Part shown: piece by piece, positions 15,640-24,080 of the stretch
How positions within the stretch are numbered: the stretch's first letter is position 1
Layout: each line of letters begins with the position of its first letter
Assembly: GCF_036636695.1 (NCBI RefSeq)
Contig: NZ_JAVWNW010000006.1
DNA from: Anaerorhabdus sp036636695
GTDB lineage: Bacteria; Bacillota_I; Bacilli_A; Erysipelotrichales; Erysipelotrichaceae
DNA length: 64,000 nucleotides
Direction: 5' to 3' (one strand)
Translations under genes and position numbers: made by a program
The notes under the pieces: model-generated
Databases searched by the model: none
What the model saw: the letters and a program-made list of their open reading frames with translations, nothing else
Told to the model about the DNA's origin: nothing

Positions 15640-16824
15640 TTACAACATTTTAACTAAGAATCCTGCAACTATACAACTTACCAAAGTCACCGCAACAACA
15701 CTTCCAATTATCATTTTAGGTAGCATTTGTTCGGTTAAATATGCCTTTTCTTCTTCTGTTTTTGCTACAACCGCAACAGCTTCATTTGTTAAATTATAGT
15801 TGTATGGAAATCCTAAAAAGCAATTCAATCCAATCGCTGATGCCATCCATGTAGAATAGCCAAATTTCTTACCTACTGGAATTGAGAATATCAATATTCC
15901 AATTGTCGCAATGATTAATAATCCAAATACAATAACTACCATTTGACCAATTGATGCTGGTGTTGTATCCGCAAACCCTGACATAAAACTCGCAAATAAA
16001 GCTAAGTTCAAAATCCCTGCAGAATCTGCTTTATTCATCGGATTCGGAGGTATTATTCCAATTTGGCTTGCAGTTATACCTACAATAATCATAATAATGC
16101 TTCGATCAACAACACCATTTAAAAGCTTAAAGATAATTAGCCCCAAACATCCTAAAACACCCATGATTGTCAAATAATAAGTAGGTGTACAAATTTTCTT
16201 TGGAACATATTCATAGATTCGTTTTTTCGAAGTTGCTTGATCTTGTGATTCTTTACCTTTAATTTCATGAATCAAACTTGGATTCTTTCTAATTTCTTCT
16301 GCTAGTCGTTCTCCTTCTTTACGTAAGAAGAAAGCAGTTACTGGGAAACCAACAAATCCTTGCATGATGAAGATAACAAAGGCAACTACCCCTAATGAAT
16401 TTTTACCTAATGCAATTGCACCTTCATTCATAATCATTGCAGCCATACCTCCACCTGTTAATGGAGCTGCACCAATGATTGCGATTTCTTTTCCAAATAC
16501 GAAAGTTCCTACCGTTAACACAAGTGCAAGTATTCCAGCAATTGCACATAATGTTGTCACTACTACACGCCAATCTTTAATTAATGATTTGATATTAAAC
16601 ATTGATCCTACATGAATAAGAATAAACAGTTTACATATTTCAGCTACTACATTTAATCCTGAAATCGAAAGAATATCTTTCGGTAAAAATGTCCAATATC
16701 CAAATAAGAATAGTGTTGCGACAATAAACATTTGTGGAAGTTTACCTCCTGTTTTCGAGGAAATAATTTCACCAACAAGCATGATAACTGCAATAACCGC
16801 AAACCCTGTACTAAGATCCCACAT
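15640..16824 (-). CDS. Putative membrane transporter (GltS-like fold), between two M20 amidohydrolases
   Basis: A 394-residue polytopic protein with roughly ten hydrophobic segments. Two glycine-rich stretches stand out, APLTGGGMAAMIMNEGA in the first half and a mirrored region near GLNCFLGFPYNYNLTNEA in the second, suggesting an inverted-repeat carrier such as the glutamate:sodium symporter (GltS)-related families. I do not recognise a precise family. A cytoplasmic loop of about 40 charged residues (around GKESQDQATSKKR) divides the halves. Its start overlaps the end of M20 copy 2 by 14 bp, so it is translationally coupled to it. Context implies import of the amidohydrolase substrate or export of its product. 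Confidence 0.7.
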   Translation of the reverse strand: MWDLSTGFAVIAVIMLVGEIISSKTGGKLPQMFIVATLFLFGYWTFLPKDILSISGLNVVAEICKLFILIHVGSMFNIKSLIKDWRVVVTTLCAIAGILALVLTVGTFVFGKEIAIIGAAPLTGGGMAAMIMNEGAIALGKNSLGVVAFVIFIMQGFVGFPVTAFFLRKEGERLAEEIRKNPSLIHEIKGKESQDQATSKKRIYEYVPKKICTPTYYLTIMGVLGCLGLIIFKLLNGVVDRSIIMIIVGITASQIGIIPPNPMNKADSAGILNLALFASFMSGFADTTPASIGQMVVIVFGLLIIATIGILIFSIPVGKKFGYSTWMASAIGLNCFLGFPYNYNLTNEAVAVVAKTEEEKAYLTEQMLPKMIIGSVVAVTLVSCIVAGFLVKML

Positions 16825-18031
16825 CTATTTTCTCCTCCTTATTTATCTTAGCGAAACTTGTTGCATAACCGACCGTTGCCTTAACCCCTATCATTAAAAC
16901 CTTTTCATCTATATCAAAAAATTCACTGTGATGTTCTGCTCCCGAGCCTTCTTCTTCATTATCAATTCCTAAAAACGCAAAGACAGATGGATACATACTT
17001 GTATATGCTGAGAACGATTCTGACGCATACCATTTATCACAAGAAGTTATACAGTTATCTCCAATAAATTCTGGCAGACTTTTCTTAGCGAACTCACTGC
17101 ATTCTTTATTCGTAATAACTGGTACACCTAATACTTTTGTTTTTTCATCAAACTCAACAAAACAATCGTACATTGCAGCTGTATGTTCACTCACATTTTT
17201 AAACAAATCAACCGCTTTTCTTCCTTCTTCAACATTGAAGAATCTAAATGTTCCTGCTAGTATTGCCTCATCACTAAATACATTAGGTGTTCCACCACCT
17301 GTTAAAGTAGTAATTCCACATGTCACAGTCTCATTCGCATCAATTCTATTGGTAAACACACCACCTAAATTAACCAAAATATTCGCAGCGGCATAAACAG
17401 GATTATTTGATAAATCAGGTCTTGAACCATGTCCACCTTTACCTATCACTTTAACCATAGCACCTGCAACACCTGCCATTCTTGGACCCGCATCAACACA
17501 TATCTTTCCAGCTTTTAATTTGTTATAAACATGAATTGCCCAAACGGTATCTATACATTGTTCTTCTAAATAATTGAGTATTGCTGTAACACCTTTTCTT
17601 CTTCCTAATTCTTCTCCTTGTTCAAAGCAAAAGTAATAAGTTCCTACAAGTTCATCTTGTATTTCTTTTAATACTTTCATTGCCGCTAATAGCATGGCAA
17701 CATGGGCATCATGGCCACACATATGACTAGCATCTGGCCGATTAGAAATACATGTTCTTTCACGTTTTAAATTATGTTTATTTTCTTTGACAGGGAGACC
17801 ATCAATATCCGCTCGTAATGCAACCGTTTTTCCATTTCTTCCTGTTTGTAATTTCGCAACAACCGTAAATTCTTCAACAATCTCGTAACTAAATCCTAGT
17901 TTTCTAATTTCTTCAATAATGAATGCAAATGTATTTTTTTCTTGATCGCTTGGTTCAGCTAATCGATGAAGCTCTCTTCTTGTTTCAATTACATAATTTT
18001 CAACATGTTCAAAAGCATCTTTAAATCTCAT
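16811..18031 (-). CDS. M20-family amidohydrolase, copy 2
   Basis: A 406-residue paralogue of the protein at 14256-15449, collinear over its whole length. Motifs are LRADIDGLPV, CGHDAHVAMLL, EQGEE and GKGGHGSRPDLS, with the metal and catalytic residues all intact. Before the first metal site it has SHMCGHDAH where copy 1 has CHACGHDAH. A short lysine-rich C-terminal extension carries the overlap with the transporter start. It lies 3 bp after the PatB-like gene, so PatB, M20 and transporter form one transcript. Predicted role: cytoplasmic deacylation of an N-acyl amino acid whose product the C-S lyase might then cleave. Confidence 0.9.
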   Translation of the reverse strand: MRFKDAFEHVENYVIETRRELHRLAEPSDQEKNTFAFIIEEIRKLGFSYEIVEEFTVVAKLQTGRNGKTVALRADIDGLPVKENKHNLKRERTCISNRPDASHMCGHDAHVAMLLAAMKVLKEIQDELVGTYYFCFEQGEELGRRKGVTAILNYLEEQCIDTVWAIHVYNKLKAGKICVDAGPRMAGVAGAMVKVIGKGGHGSRPDLSNNPVYAAANILVNLGGVFTNRIDANETVTCGITTLTGGGTPNVFSDEAILAGTFRFFNVEEGRKAVDLFKNVSEHTAAMYDCFVEFDEKTKVLGVPVITNKECSEFAKKSLPEFIGDNCITSCDKWYASESFSAYTSMYPSVFAFLGIDNEEEGSGAEHHSEFFDIDEKVLMIGVKATVGYATSFAKINKEEKIDVGS

Positions 18032-18034
18032 ACA

Positions 18035-19225
18035 TTATTCCTTTCTTTTTGTTTCTGCCCATTTTGCTAGTCGTCTTAAACCTTCTAACAAAACATCTGT
18101 TGGGCATGCAATATTAATTCGTTCAAAGCCTGTTCCTGCTTCTCCAAAGATGTATCCTTCATCAAAGAAAAGTTCACAGTCTTCAATCATTGCTTTTTCT
18201 AATTCTTCATTATTTAACCCAAAGGCTCGCAAGTCTAACCATTGTAAATAAGTTCCTTCTAATGGGTATACTTTAATTTCAGGTATATGTTCTTTACAAA
18301 ATTCTTCCACAATATTTTTATTCTCATTGATTTTCATTATTAATTCTTCTAACCATAAATCACATCGCGTATACGCAAGTTCACATGCTTTATAACCTAA
18401 TGTTCCACAGCTTAGAAATGCTACTTCAAGCATTGCACTTTTCATACGTTCTCTTAAATTTTCATTCTTAATAATTAAATTACTTGTCTGCATTCCTGCT
18501 AAGTTAAACGTTTTTGATGGAGCTGTGCACACGATACATTTATCCGCAACCTCATCAGAAAGTGTAGCCATCACAGTATGTTCATACCCTGGCATAATCA
18601 AATCAAAATGAATTTCATCAGAAATAATTAATACATCATGCTTTAGGCAAATGGCCGCTACTTTTTCTAATTCATCTTTTGTCCACACTCTACCAATTGG
18701 ATTGTGTGGAGAACAGAATAACAGAATTTTATTCTTTGCATTGCTTGCTTTGAGTTCTAAATCTTCAAAGTTAATTTCATAATGTCCTTCATTATCAACA
18801 AGCGGATTTTCAACAATCACGCGGTTGTTCATAGTAACACATGCAAAGAATGGATAGTATACTGGAGTCATAATGATTACTCCATCGCCTGGGTTAGTGA
18901 AGCCTCTAATTGCGTGTGCAAGTGCTGGTACAACACCTGGTGCTGTCACAATCCAAGATTTATCTATCTCCCAATTATGATGACGATTCATAAAATTCAC
19001 TACCGAATCCAAATAATTCTCTGTTGGACTTGTATATCCCAAAATAGTTTCATCTAAATATTCTTTCAAGCCTTCAATAATCTCAGGAGCATTTTTAAAT
19101 TCCATATCCGCAACTGAAAATGGAACTATCTCTTTTGAAACATTAGGTTTCTTTTGTATCATACCTAGCCATTTAGAGGAACCTAATTCGCTTCTATTTA
19201 TGAGTGTTTCAAAATCATAATACAT
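18035..19225 (-). CDS. PatB/MalY-type PLP C-S beta-lyase/aminotransferase, copy 1
   Basis: A 396-residue fold-type I PLP enzyme. SPHNPIGRVW, ISDEIHFDLI and the Schiff-base lysine in APSKTFNLAGMQTSN are diagnostic for the MalY/PatB subfamily, which cleaves cystathionine, cysteine and S-substituted cysteines to a thiol, pyruvate and ammonia. It leads an operon with M20 copy 2 and the transporter. The upstream 268-bp gap holds two palindromes, and a YheO-like regulator gene lies beyond it. A 387-residue paralogue occurs at 32959-34122. Exact substrate is uncertain; beta-lyase activity is the best family-level prediction. Confidence 0.9.
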   Translation of the reverse strand: MYYDFETLINRSELGSSKWLGMIQKKPNVSKEIVPFSVADMEFKNAPEIIEGLKEYLDETILGYTSPTENYLDSVVNFMNRHHNWEIDKSWIVTAPGVVPALAHAIRGFTNPGDGVIIMTPVYYPFFACVTMNNRVIVENPLVDNEGHYEINFEDLELKASNAKNKILLFCSPHNPIGRVWTKDELEKVAAICLKHDVLIISDEIHFDLIMPGYEHTVMATLSDEVADKCIVCTAPSKTFNLAGMQTSNLIIKNENLRERMKSAMLEVAFLSCGTLGYKACELAYTRCDLWLEELIMKINENKNIVEEFCKEHIPEIKVYPLEGTYLQWLDLRAFGLNNEELEKAMIEDCELFFDEGYIFGEAGTGFERINIACPTDVLLEGLRRLAKWAETKRKE

Positions 19226-19311
19226 ATACTACCTCACTATATTTTTATAGTTTCCCTTTCTACCGAACAGATAAAAAAGTCAGAAAAGCTCAAACAAACC
19301 ATAATTAAAAG

Positions 19312-19331
19312 AATGTTTTAGTTAAAACATT
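19312..19331. promoter_or_regulatory. Perfect 20-bp palindrome upstream of the PatB operon
   Basis: AATGTTTTA, GT, TAAAACATT: two 9-bp arms with a 2-bp spacer, about 90 bp before the PatB ATG. This is a good candidate operator; it has no T run, so it is not a terminator. Confidence 0.5.
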
Positions 19332-19423
19332 TTTAATTAATGAATTGTAAAATATCAATCTAGGGAAATTTCCTTATGGGACTTTCTAATACTTTCTTAG
19401 TTCTATTCCATAGTTTAATTATA

Positions 19424-19441
19424 GTGATAATTTTTTATCAC
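19424..19441. promoter_or_regulatory. Second palindrome, GTGATAA-TTTT-TTATCAC
   Basis: Two 7-bp arms around TTTT, between the regulator's terminator and the PatB promoter region. Candidate binding site, possibly for the neighbouring YheO-type regulator. Confidence 0.4.
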
Positions 19442-19465
19442 GTCAATAATTTTTTATTATCCATT

Positions 19466-19498
19466 AAAAAAAGCTTAACTGATTTCTATCAATTAAGC
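19466..19498 (-). terminator. Terminator after the YheO-like regulator
   Basis: GCTTAATTGAT and ATCAGTTAAGC form a stem on the minus strand followed by seven T. The stem overlaps the stop codon. Confidence 0.85.
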
Positions 19499-20152
19499 AT
19501 CTTTAGTTTTCTTTAAATATCGATAAATACTTGCTTCTGATGAATGAAGTTGAATAGCCGCTTCACTTACTGCACCTTTTAACAAGAACACTCCTTGTTT
19601 TTTTAATTCCTCTATCAATAACATTTTTTCATCAAAACTTAATCGCGCTACTGGTAGATTTTTCTTTCTAATAATCGGTTCAATTATATTGCTTATCACA
19701 TTAGAAATATCTTCAGTGAAATATTCTACATTCGTCTCTTCAACATAATTATTTGTATCCACAATATCAAACAGTTCTTTTAGTTCATCATTAATTTTTT
19801 TAATACTCTTATTGATATGACCAATATTGAAATTAATACATAATAATCCAATAAGTTTACCTTTATCATTTTTTATAAAAAATGTTGAACTGCGTAATAC
19901 ATTATCACCTGATAAACCTTTATAGTTTACTTCATAATCTGAATTCTTATATTTTTCATCACTAATAAATCGTAATGCTAATTCACTGAGTGGAGCATTT
20001 ATTGTTCTTTTAGAAATATCTCCATTTTCTAAACACACTAATTTAAGTTCATCATTCTTTATCTCATGGATGGCTACTTCATAATCTTTACCTAGACAAG
20101 CAGCTAAAAACTTTGCTATTTTCTTATACTGTTCAATCAAAATATCATCCAT
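19493..20152 (-). CDS. YheO/DauR-type PAS-HTH transcriptional regulator
   Basis: About 219 residues from the ATG behind AAGGGTGG (a GTG 9 bp upstream is the alternative). The N-terminal half is a YheO-like PAS domain (LGKDYEVAIHEIKN, FIKNDKGKLIGLLCINFNI). The C-terminal 60 residues form a helix-turn-helix of the HTH_22 type (EAAIQLHSSEASIYRYLKK). Such regulators sense small molecules such as amino acids and control adjacent catabolic genes. It lies upstream of and codirectional with the PatB-M20-transporter operon, separated by its own terminator and two palindromes, so it is the likely regulator of that operon. Confidence 0.85.
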   Translation of the reverse strand: MDDILIEQYKKIAKFLAACLGKDYEVAIHEIKNDELKLVCLENGDISKRTINAPLSELALRFISDEKYKNSDYEVNYKGLSGDNVLRSSTFFIKNDKGKLIGLLCINFNIGHINKSIKKINDELKELFDIVDTNNYVEETNVEYFTEDISNVISNIIEPIIRKKNLPVARLSFDEKMLLIEELKKQGVFLLKGAVSEAAIQLHSSEASIYRYLKKTKDA

Positions 20153-20212
20153 ATTATCCACCCTTTTATTTTCTATTCATATTATAACATAATTTATATT
20201 GATTGCTTTTTA

Positions 20213-20713
20213 CTACTTAATCAAAACACTCATAATTTCGGCAGTATAAGCTCGATGAAAATCTTTGTCTGGATAACATTTATTCATGATATCATTATCT
20301 ACAAAATTCTCTTCTTTTAAATCCACTTCATATAGTTTTCTACAAACAAAAACAAGCTTTGCTTGATCTATCACTGGTGTGTTATCCACAATTGAAGTAG
20401 TAAAATTACAATGAGCTAATTTATCTTCATTACGTCCTGAAGCACTTCCTAAATACGCAAGTTCTTTCCGATAGTTATCATCAAAAAAGGCTAGTGAAAA
20501 CGTATCTTCTTGATTAATAAATTCATACGTATAGCGTTGTGGTCTGACATAAACTGTAACTACATCTTTGTTCCATAAATGTCCCATTTGCACCCAACTT
20601 ACAGTCATTCCATTTACTTTATCTTTAGCATTTACTGTTATTACTCCCCAGTCCTTCGAAATCAAATCAAAAATATTATTATCTAACTCTGAAATATCAA
20701 TAGCTTTTAACAT
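20213..20713 (-). CDS. Flavin reductase-like FMN-binding split-barrel protein
   Basis: A 166-residue protein with the split-barrel order WGVITVNAKDKVNGMTVSW then a VTVYVRPQRYTYEFI strand, matching the flavin reductase-like FMN-binding family (often annotated as a flavoredoxin or nitroreductase-like protein). It probably binds FMN as a dimer and passes electrons to a partner or small substrate. It stands alone between the regulator and the rplA terminator, where rplJ would be expected in other Bacillota. The gene is preceded by GGAG. Physiological role is unknown. Confidence 0.8.
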   Translation of the reverse strand: MLKAIDISELDNNIFDLISKDWGVITVNAKDKVNGMTVSWVQMGHLWNKDVVTVYVRPQRYTYEFINQEDTFSLAFFDDNYRKELAYLGSASGRNEDKLAHCNFTTSIVDNTPVIDQAKLVFVCRKLYEVDLKEENFVDNDIMNKCYPDKDFHRAYTAEIMSVLIK

Positions 20714-20791
20714 ATTATCGCTCCATTCTAACCCTCTCTTTTTCTATTTTAACACAATAGATATCCACCAGCCTAGTTGATAATTTTACGC

Positions 20792-20817
20792 AAAAAAAGA
20801 ATGTCTTTCGACATTCT
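20792..20817 (-). terminator. Terminator after rplA
   Basis: AGAATGTC, GAAA tetraloop, GACATTCT and a T run on the minus strand, immediately after the rplA stop. Confidence 0.92.
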
Positions 20818-20823
20818 AATTTA

Positions 20824-21501
20824 CTATTCTACTGTAACTTTTACGCCAGGACCCATTGTAGATGCAAGAGTCACTGATGTCATGAAGATACCTTTAACTG
20901 CAGCTGGTCTAGCTTTAGCGATAATATCATATAAAGTTTTGAAGTTTTCAGCTAATGCTTCATCAGTAAATGATACTTTACCAATAGCTACATTAATGTT
21001 TCCTTCTTTATCAACACGGTATTCAATTTTACCTTTTTTGATTTCATTAACAGCTTTAGTTACATCAACTGTAACTGTTCCTGTTTTAGGGTTTGGCATT
21101 AATCCTTTAGGACCTAATACTTTACCTAATTTACCAAGCTCTCCCATCATATCAGGAGTAGCAACGATAACATCAAACTCAAACCAACCTTTTTTGATTT
21201 CTTCAAGAATTTCTTTTCCACCAACGAAATCTGCGCCAGCGTCTTTAGCTTCTTGTTCTTTTGCTCCTTGAGTTACTACTAAAACTTTTTGTGTTTTACC
21301 TGTACCGTTTGGAAGCACGATAGCTCCACGGATTTGTTGATCAGCATGACGAGGATCAACGTTAAGGTTGAAACATGCTTCAATTGAAGCATCGAATTTT
21401 ACTGTACTTGTCTTTTTAGCAAGTGCAATCGCATCTGTATAGCTATATGTTTTGCTGCGGTCAACTAACTTAGCAGCTTCTAAATATTTCTTTCCTGCCA
21501 T
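20824..21501 (-). CDS. rplA: 50S ribosomal protein L1
   Basis: The 225-residue protein has the L1 signature IRGAIVLPNGTGKTQKVLV, GKLGKVLGPKGLMPNPKTGTVT and the C-terminal GIFMTSVTLASTMGPGVKV. L1 forms the mobile stalk near the ribosomal E site and usually represses its own rplK-rplA mRNA by binding the leader. It follows rplK by 3 bp and is closed by a strong terminator. In most relatives rplJ and rplL follow; they do not here. Confidence 0.98.
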   Translation of the reverse strand: MAGKKYLEAAKLVDRSKTYSYTDAIALAKKTSTVKFDASIEACFNLNVDPRHADQQIRGAIVLPNGTGKTQKVLVVTQGAKEQEAKDAGADFVGGKEILEEIKKGWFEFDVIVATPDMMGELGKLGKVLGPKGLMPNPKTGTVTVDVTKAVNEIKKGKIEYRVDKEGNINVAIGKVSFTDEALAENFKTLYDIIAKARPAAVKGIFMTSVTLASTMGPGVKVTVE

Positions 21502-21504
21502 TTC

Positions 21505-21927
21505 TTAGTCCTCCATGCCTTCTACAACAATACCCATGTTACGTGCTGTACCCGCAATAATACGCATAGCAGCTTCAACATCATTTGCATTTAAATCTGG
21601 CATTTTATATTCAGCAATTTCTCTACATTGATCCACTGTGATTTTACCAGCCTTAATAGCCTTAGGGCTTCCTGATGCTTTTTGTACTTTTGCAGCTTTC
21701 TTAATTAATGATGCTGCAGGTGTTGTTTTTAACACGAAGTCGAATGACTTATCTTCGTACGCTGTAATAATTACTGGTACGATATCTCCCCCACGATCCT
21801 TAGTCGCATCGTTAAATGCTGAACAGAATTGTGGCATGTTGATACCAGCTGATGCTAATGCTGGTCCTGGTTTTGCTCCACCAGCTGCAAATTGAAGTTT
21901 GCAGATTTTTGCAACTTTCTTACTCAC
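21505..21927 (-). CDS. rplK: 50S ribosomal protein L11
   Basis: A 140-residue L11 begins at a GTG (VSKKVAKICKLQF) eight bases after GGAGG; the longer upstream frame is the mRNA leader. Motifs are GGAKPGPALASAGINMPQFC and IIAGTARNMGIVVEG. L11 forms the GTPase-associated centre of the large subunit with 23S rRNA and is needed for stringent-response sensing. First gene of an rplK-rplA transcript with its own promoter, unlike the usual nusG-rplK continuity: an msrAB gene sits between. Confidence 0.98.
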   Translation of the reverse strand: MSKKVAKICKLQFAAGGAKPGPALASAGINMPQFCSAFNDATKDRGGDIVPVIITAYEDKSFDFVLKTTPAASLIKKAAKVQKASGSPKAIKAGKITVDQCREIAEYKMPDLNANDVEAAMRIIAGTARNMGIVVEGMED

Positions 21928-21954
21928 TTGACATACCTCCTTGTATTTGTTTGT

Positions 21955-22017
21955 CAGTGCAGTGGTACAATGGACTAGTTGCAGTCCTCCCACGCATAGA
22001 ATGCACATGTGTGCATT
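21955..22017 (-). promoter_or_regulatory. Structured 5' leader of rplKA, candidate L1 autoregulatory site
   Basis: After the start site the minus strand holds a perfect hairpin (AATGCACA, CA, TGTGCATT at 22000-22017). A second structure follows with GTGG/CCAC outer and GGACT/AGTCC inner stems and an asymmetric internal loop, just before the RBS. L1 is known to repress rplKA through its leader; assigning that role here is inference. Confidence 0.45.
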
Positions 22018-22021
22018 AAAA

Positions 22022-22050
22022 ATGATACTCCAATATAGGGTAATCGTCAA
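22022..22050 (-). promoter_or_regulatory. Promoter of rplK-rplA
   Basis: TTGACG, 17-bp spacer and TATCAT on the minus strand, about 95 bp before the GTG start of rplK. Confidence 0.65.
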
Positions 22051-22124
22051 CTATTTTTTGCATTTTAGCCTATAAAATAAGGTGTTTTTAATTATTCACC
22101 CACTTTTTAATCAAAATTGAAAAA

Positions 22125-23216
22125 TCACTTAAAAAGTTCCAAATACTCGCCATATCCTTCTTTTTCTAAATCATCTTTCGCAATAAATCGTAGAGATGCA
22201 CTATTAATACAATAACGCACTCCATTTGGTGAAGTTGGATCATTTTCAAATTTATGTCCTAAATGTGAATTACCTACTCGACTTACTACTTCTATACGTT
22301 CCATTCCAAATGATGTATCCTCTTTTTCAACTATTGTATTTTCGTCAATTGCTTTCTTAAATGCTGGCCATCCACAACCACTATCATATTTATCAAATGA
22401 CGTGAATAAAGGTTCTCCTGTTACCACATCCACATAAATACCTTCTTCAAAGAATTCATCATACTCATTATCATAAGGTTTCTCTGTTTTCGCTTGTTGT
22501 GTCACAGCATATTGTTCAGCAGTCAAATTTTTACTAATTTCTTCTGCACTTGGTTTTTGATATTTTGATGCATCAACAACCATATTCTTCACGCGTTCAA
22601 ACTCTGCTTTAGAAATATGACAATATCCTGTTGGATTTTTATCTAAATAATTTTGATGATATTCTTCAGCTTCAAAGAAATTTTCTAGTGGTTTAACTTC
22701 AACTAAAAATTTATTTGTTCTTTGCTTTTCAATTTCTACAATTTTTTTAATTGTCTCCATTGATTTTTCATCAGTGTAATAAATTCCAGTTTGATATTGT
22801 GAGCCAATATCATTACCTTGGCGGTTTTCAACTGTTGGATCCACCACTGAAAAGTAAGCATATAAAATTGTATCTAAACTTACAATGCTTGGATCATATT
22901 CAACCCGTACTGTTTCTCTAAAACCTGTTGTTCCTTGCTTAACTTGATCATATGTTGGGGCCTCAATTGTTCCATTTGCATATCCCGATACACCTTCAAT
23001 GACACCTGGTATACTTTGTACTAATTTTTCAACACCCCAAAAGCATCCTCCAGCTAAATAAATAACATTTGTATTCTCTTTTGGTACATAATTATTATCT
23101 TTTCCAATTTTATTCACGTCATAAACCTCCTTTATTTTATTATCTTGATTTTCGACTGTGCATGCACTAATCAGAAAACTCATACCTAACAGGATTATAA
23201 TTATTAGTTTCTTCAC
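22125..23216 (-). CDS. msrAB: Lipoprotein methionine sulfoxide reductase MsrA-MsrB fusion
   Basis: A 363-residue protein from a GTG six bases after AGGAGG. The N-terminus is a lipoprotein signal with lipobox LISAC. MsrA follows (catalytic Cys in GGCFWG, then EEYHQNYLDKNPTGYC), then MsrB from about residue 215 (SGCGWPAF, RYCINSASLRF with the catalytic Cys). MsrA reduces the S- and MsrB the R-sulfoxide of methionine; membrane anchoring puts this enzyme outside the cell for repair of surface proteins. It interrupts the usual nusG-rplK neighbourhood and lies between a terminator and the rplK promoter, so it is an independent unit. Confidence 0.95.
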   Translation of the reverse strand: MKKLIIIILLGMSFLISACTVENQDNKIKEVYDVNKIGKDNNYVPKENTNVIYLAGGCFWGVEKLVQSIPGVIEGVSGYANGTIEAPTYDQVKQGTTGFRETVRVEYDPSIVSLDTILYAYFSVVDPTVENRQGNDIGSQYQTGIYYTDEKSMETIKKIVEIEKQRTNKFLVEVKPLENFFEAEEYHQNYLDKNPTGYCHISKAEFERVKNMVVDASKYQKPSAEEISKNLTAEQYAVTQQAKTEKPYDNEYDEFFEEGIYVDVVTGEPLFTSFDKYDSGCGWPAFKKAIDENTIVEKEDTSFGMERIEVVSRVGNSHLGHKFENDPTSPNGVRYCINSASLRFIAKDDLEKEGYGEYLELFK

Positions 23217-23282
23217 ATAACACCTCCTGTATCTATAGAATAAGCGTTTTATTCTTTAGTGCAATTATTATGCTCAAAAATT

Positions 23283-23310
23283 AAAAAACGCTACTCAATG
23301 AGTAACGTTT
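23283..23310 (-). terminator. Terminator after nusG
   Basis: AACGTTACTC and GAGTAGCGTT pair around an AT loop on the minus strand, followed by TTTTTTAA. It overlaps the end of nusG. Confidence 0.88.
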
Positions 23311-23881
23311 ATAGATCTGCTTTAACTAAATCTGTGTACGAAATATCTGTAGGAGTTTCACGTCCAAATAGAATAGTAAGGACAGATGCAACTTTAGTTT
23401 GGTCATTCATTGCATTAACTTTGCCTTCCATACCGCTAAATGGTCCAGATAAGATTTTAACAGTATCGCCAACTTTAAAGTCAACATTTACAACTGTTTC
23501 TCCTAAACCTATTCTTCTCAAGATTGAATCAATTTCATCTGGAGATACTGGGAAAGGTTTAGCCCCTCCTCCTGAAGAACCGATAAATCCTGTAACACCT
23601 GGTGTATTACGAACAACATACCAAGCATCATCTGTCATAATCATTTCTACAAAAAGATACCCTGGGAAAAGATTATGCATTTTAGTAATTTCTTTTCCAT
23701 TCTTGTATTCAATTTCAGCTTCTTCTGCAACTAGAATTCTGAATAGATAATCTGTAATACCCATTGATTCAACACGACGTTCAAGATTTTCTTTAACACG
23801 GTTTTCATGACCAGCATATGTATTTACAACGTACCATCTTTTCTCAGTTTCATCGATAAAATCTTTATTTATATCTGTCAT
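23309..23881 (-). CDS. nusG: Transcription termination/antitermination factor NusG
   Basis: The 190-residue protein has the NGN domain start KRWYVVNTYAGHENRVKENL, then NLFPGYLFVEM and VRNTPGVTGFIG. The C-terminal KOW domain reads VGDTVKILSGPFSGMEGKV. NusG binds RNA polymerase and modulates pausing and coupling to translation. It overlaps nothing but lies 1 bp after secE, in the conserved rpmG-secE-nusG order, and ends in its own terminator. Confidence 0.98.
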   Translation of the reverse strand: MTDINKDFIDETEKRWYVVNTYAGHENRVKENLERRVESMGITDYLFRILVAEEAEIEYKNGKEITKMHNLFPGYLFVEMIMTDDAWYVVRNTPGVTGFIGSSGGGAKPFPVSPDEIDSILRRIGLGETVVNVDFKVGDTVKILSGPFSGMEGKVNAMNDQTKVASVLTILFGRETPTDISYTDLVKADL

Positions 23882-23882
23882 A

Positions 23883-24068
23883 CTAAGCTCCTATTCCAAT
23901 CACTTTCAAGAAGAATGTAATTAAAAACTCACAAACTACGAAGAAAGTTCCAAAGAATACAATAAATAATAAAACTTCTGCCATAGTTGACATTAATTCT
24001 TTTGTCTTTGGCCAGCGAATACGTTTCGCCTCTTTCATAATGCCGTCAAAACTAAACCATTTCAACAT
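23883..24068 (-). CDS. secE: Preprotein translocase subunit SecE
   Basis: A 61-residue single-span protein: an amphipathic N-terminus (MKEAKRIRWPKTKEL, the SecE signature around RIRWP) followed by one hydrophobic helix. It stabilises SecY in the secretion channel. It sits between rpmG and nusG as in most bacteria. Confidence 0.96.
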   Translation of the reverse strand: MLKWFSFDGIMKEAKRIRWPKTKELMSTMAEVLLFIVFFGTFFVVCEFLITFFLKVIGIGA

Positions 24069-24080
24069 ATCGTTGACCTC

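Noticed and set aside
21928..22050. Longer N-terminus for L11 reaching 22050
   Set aside because: That extension contains the promoter, hairpins and RBS of rplK and gives an N-terminus unlike any L11; the GTG at 21927 after GGAGG fits the family length.
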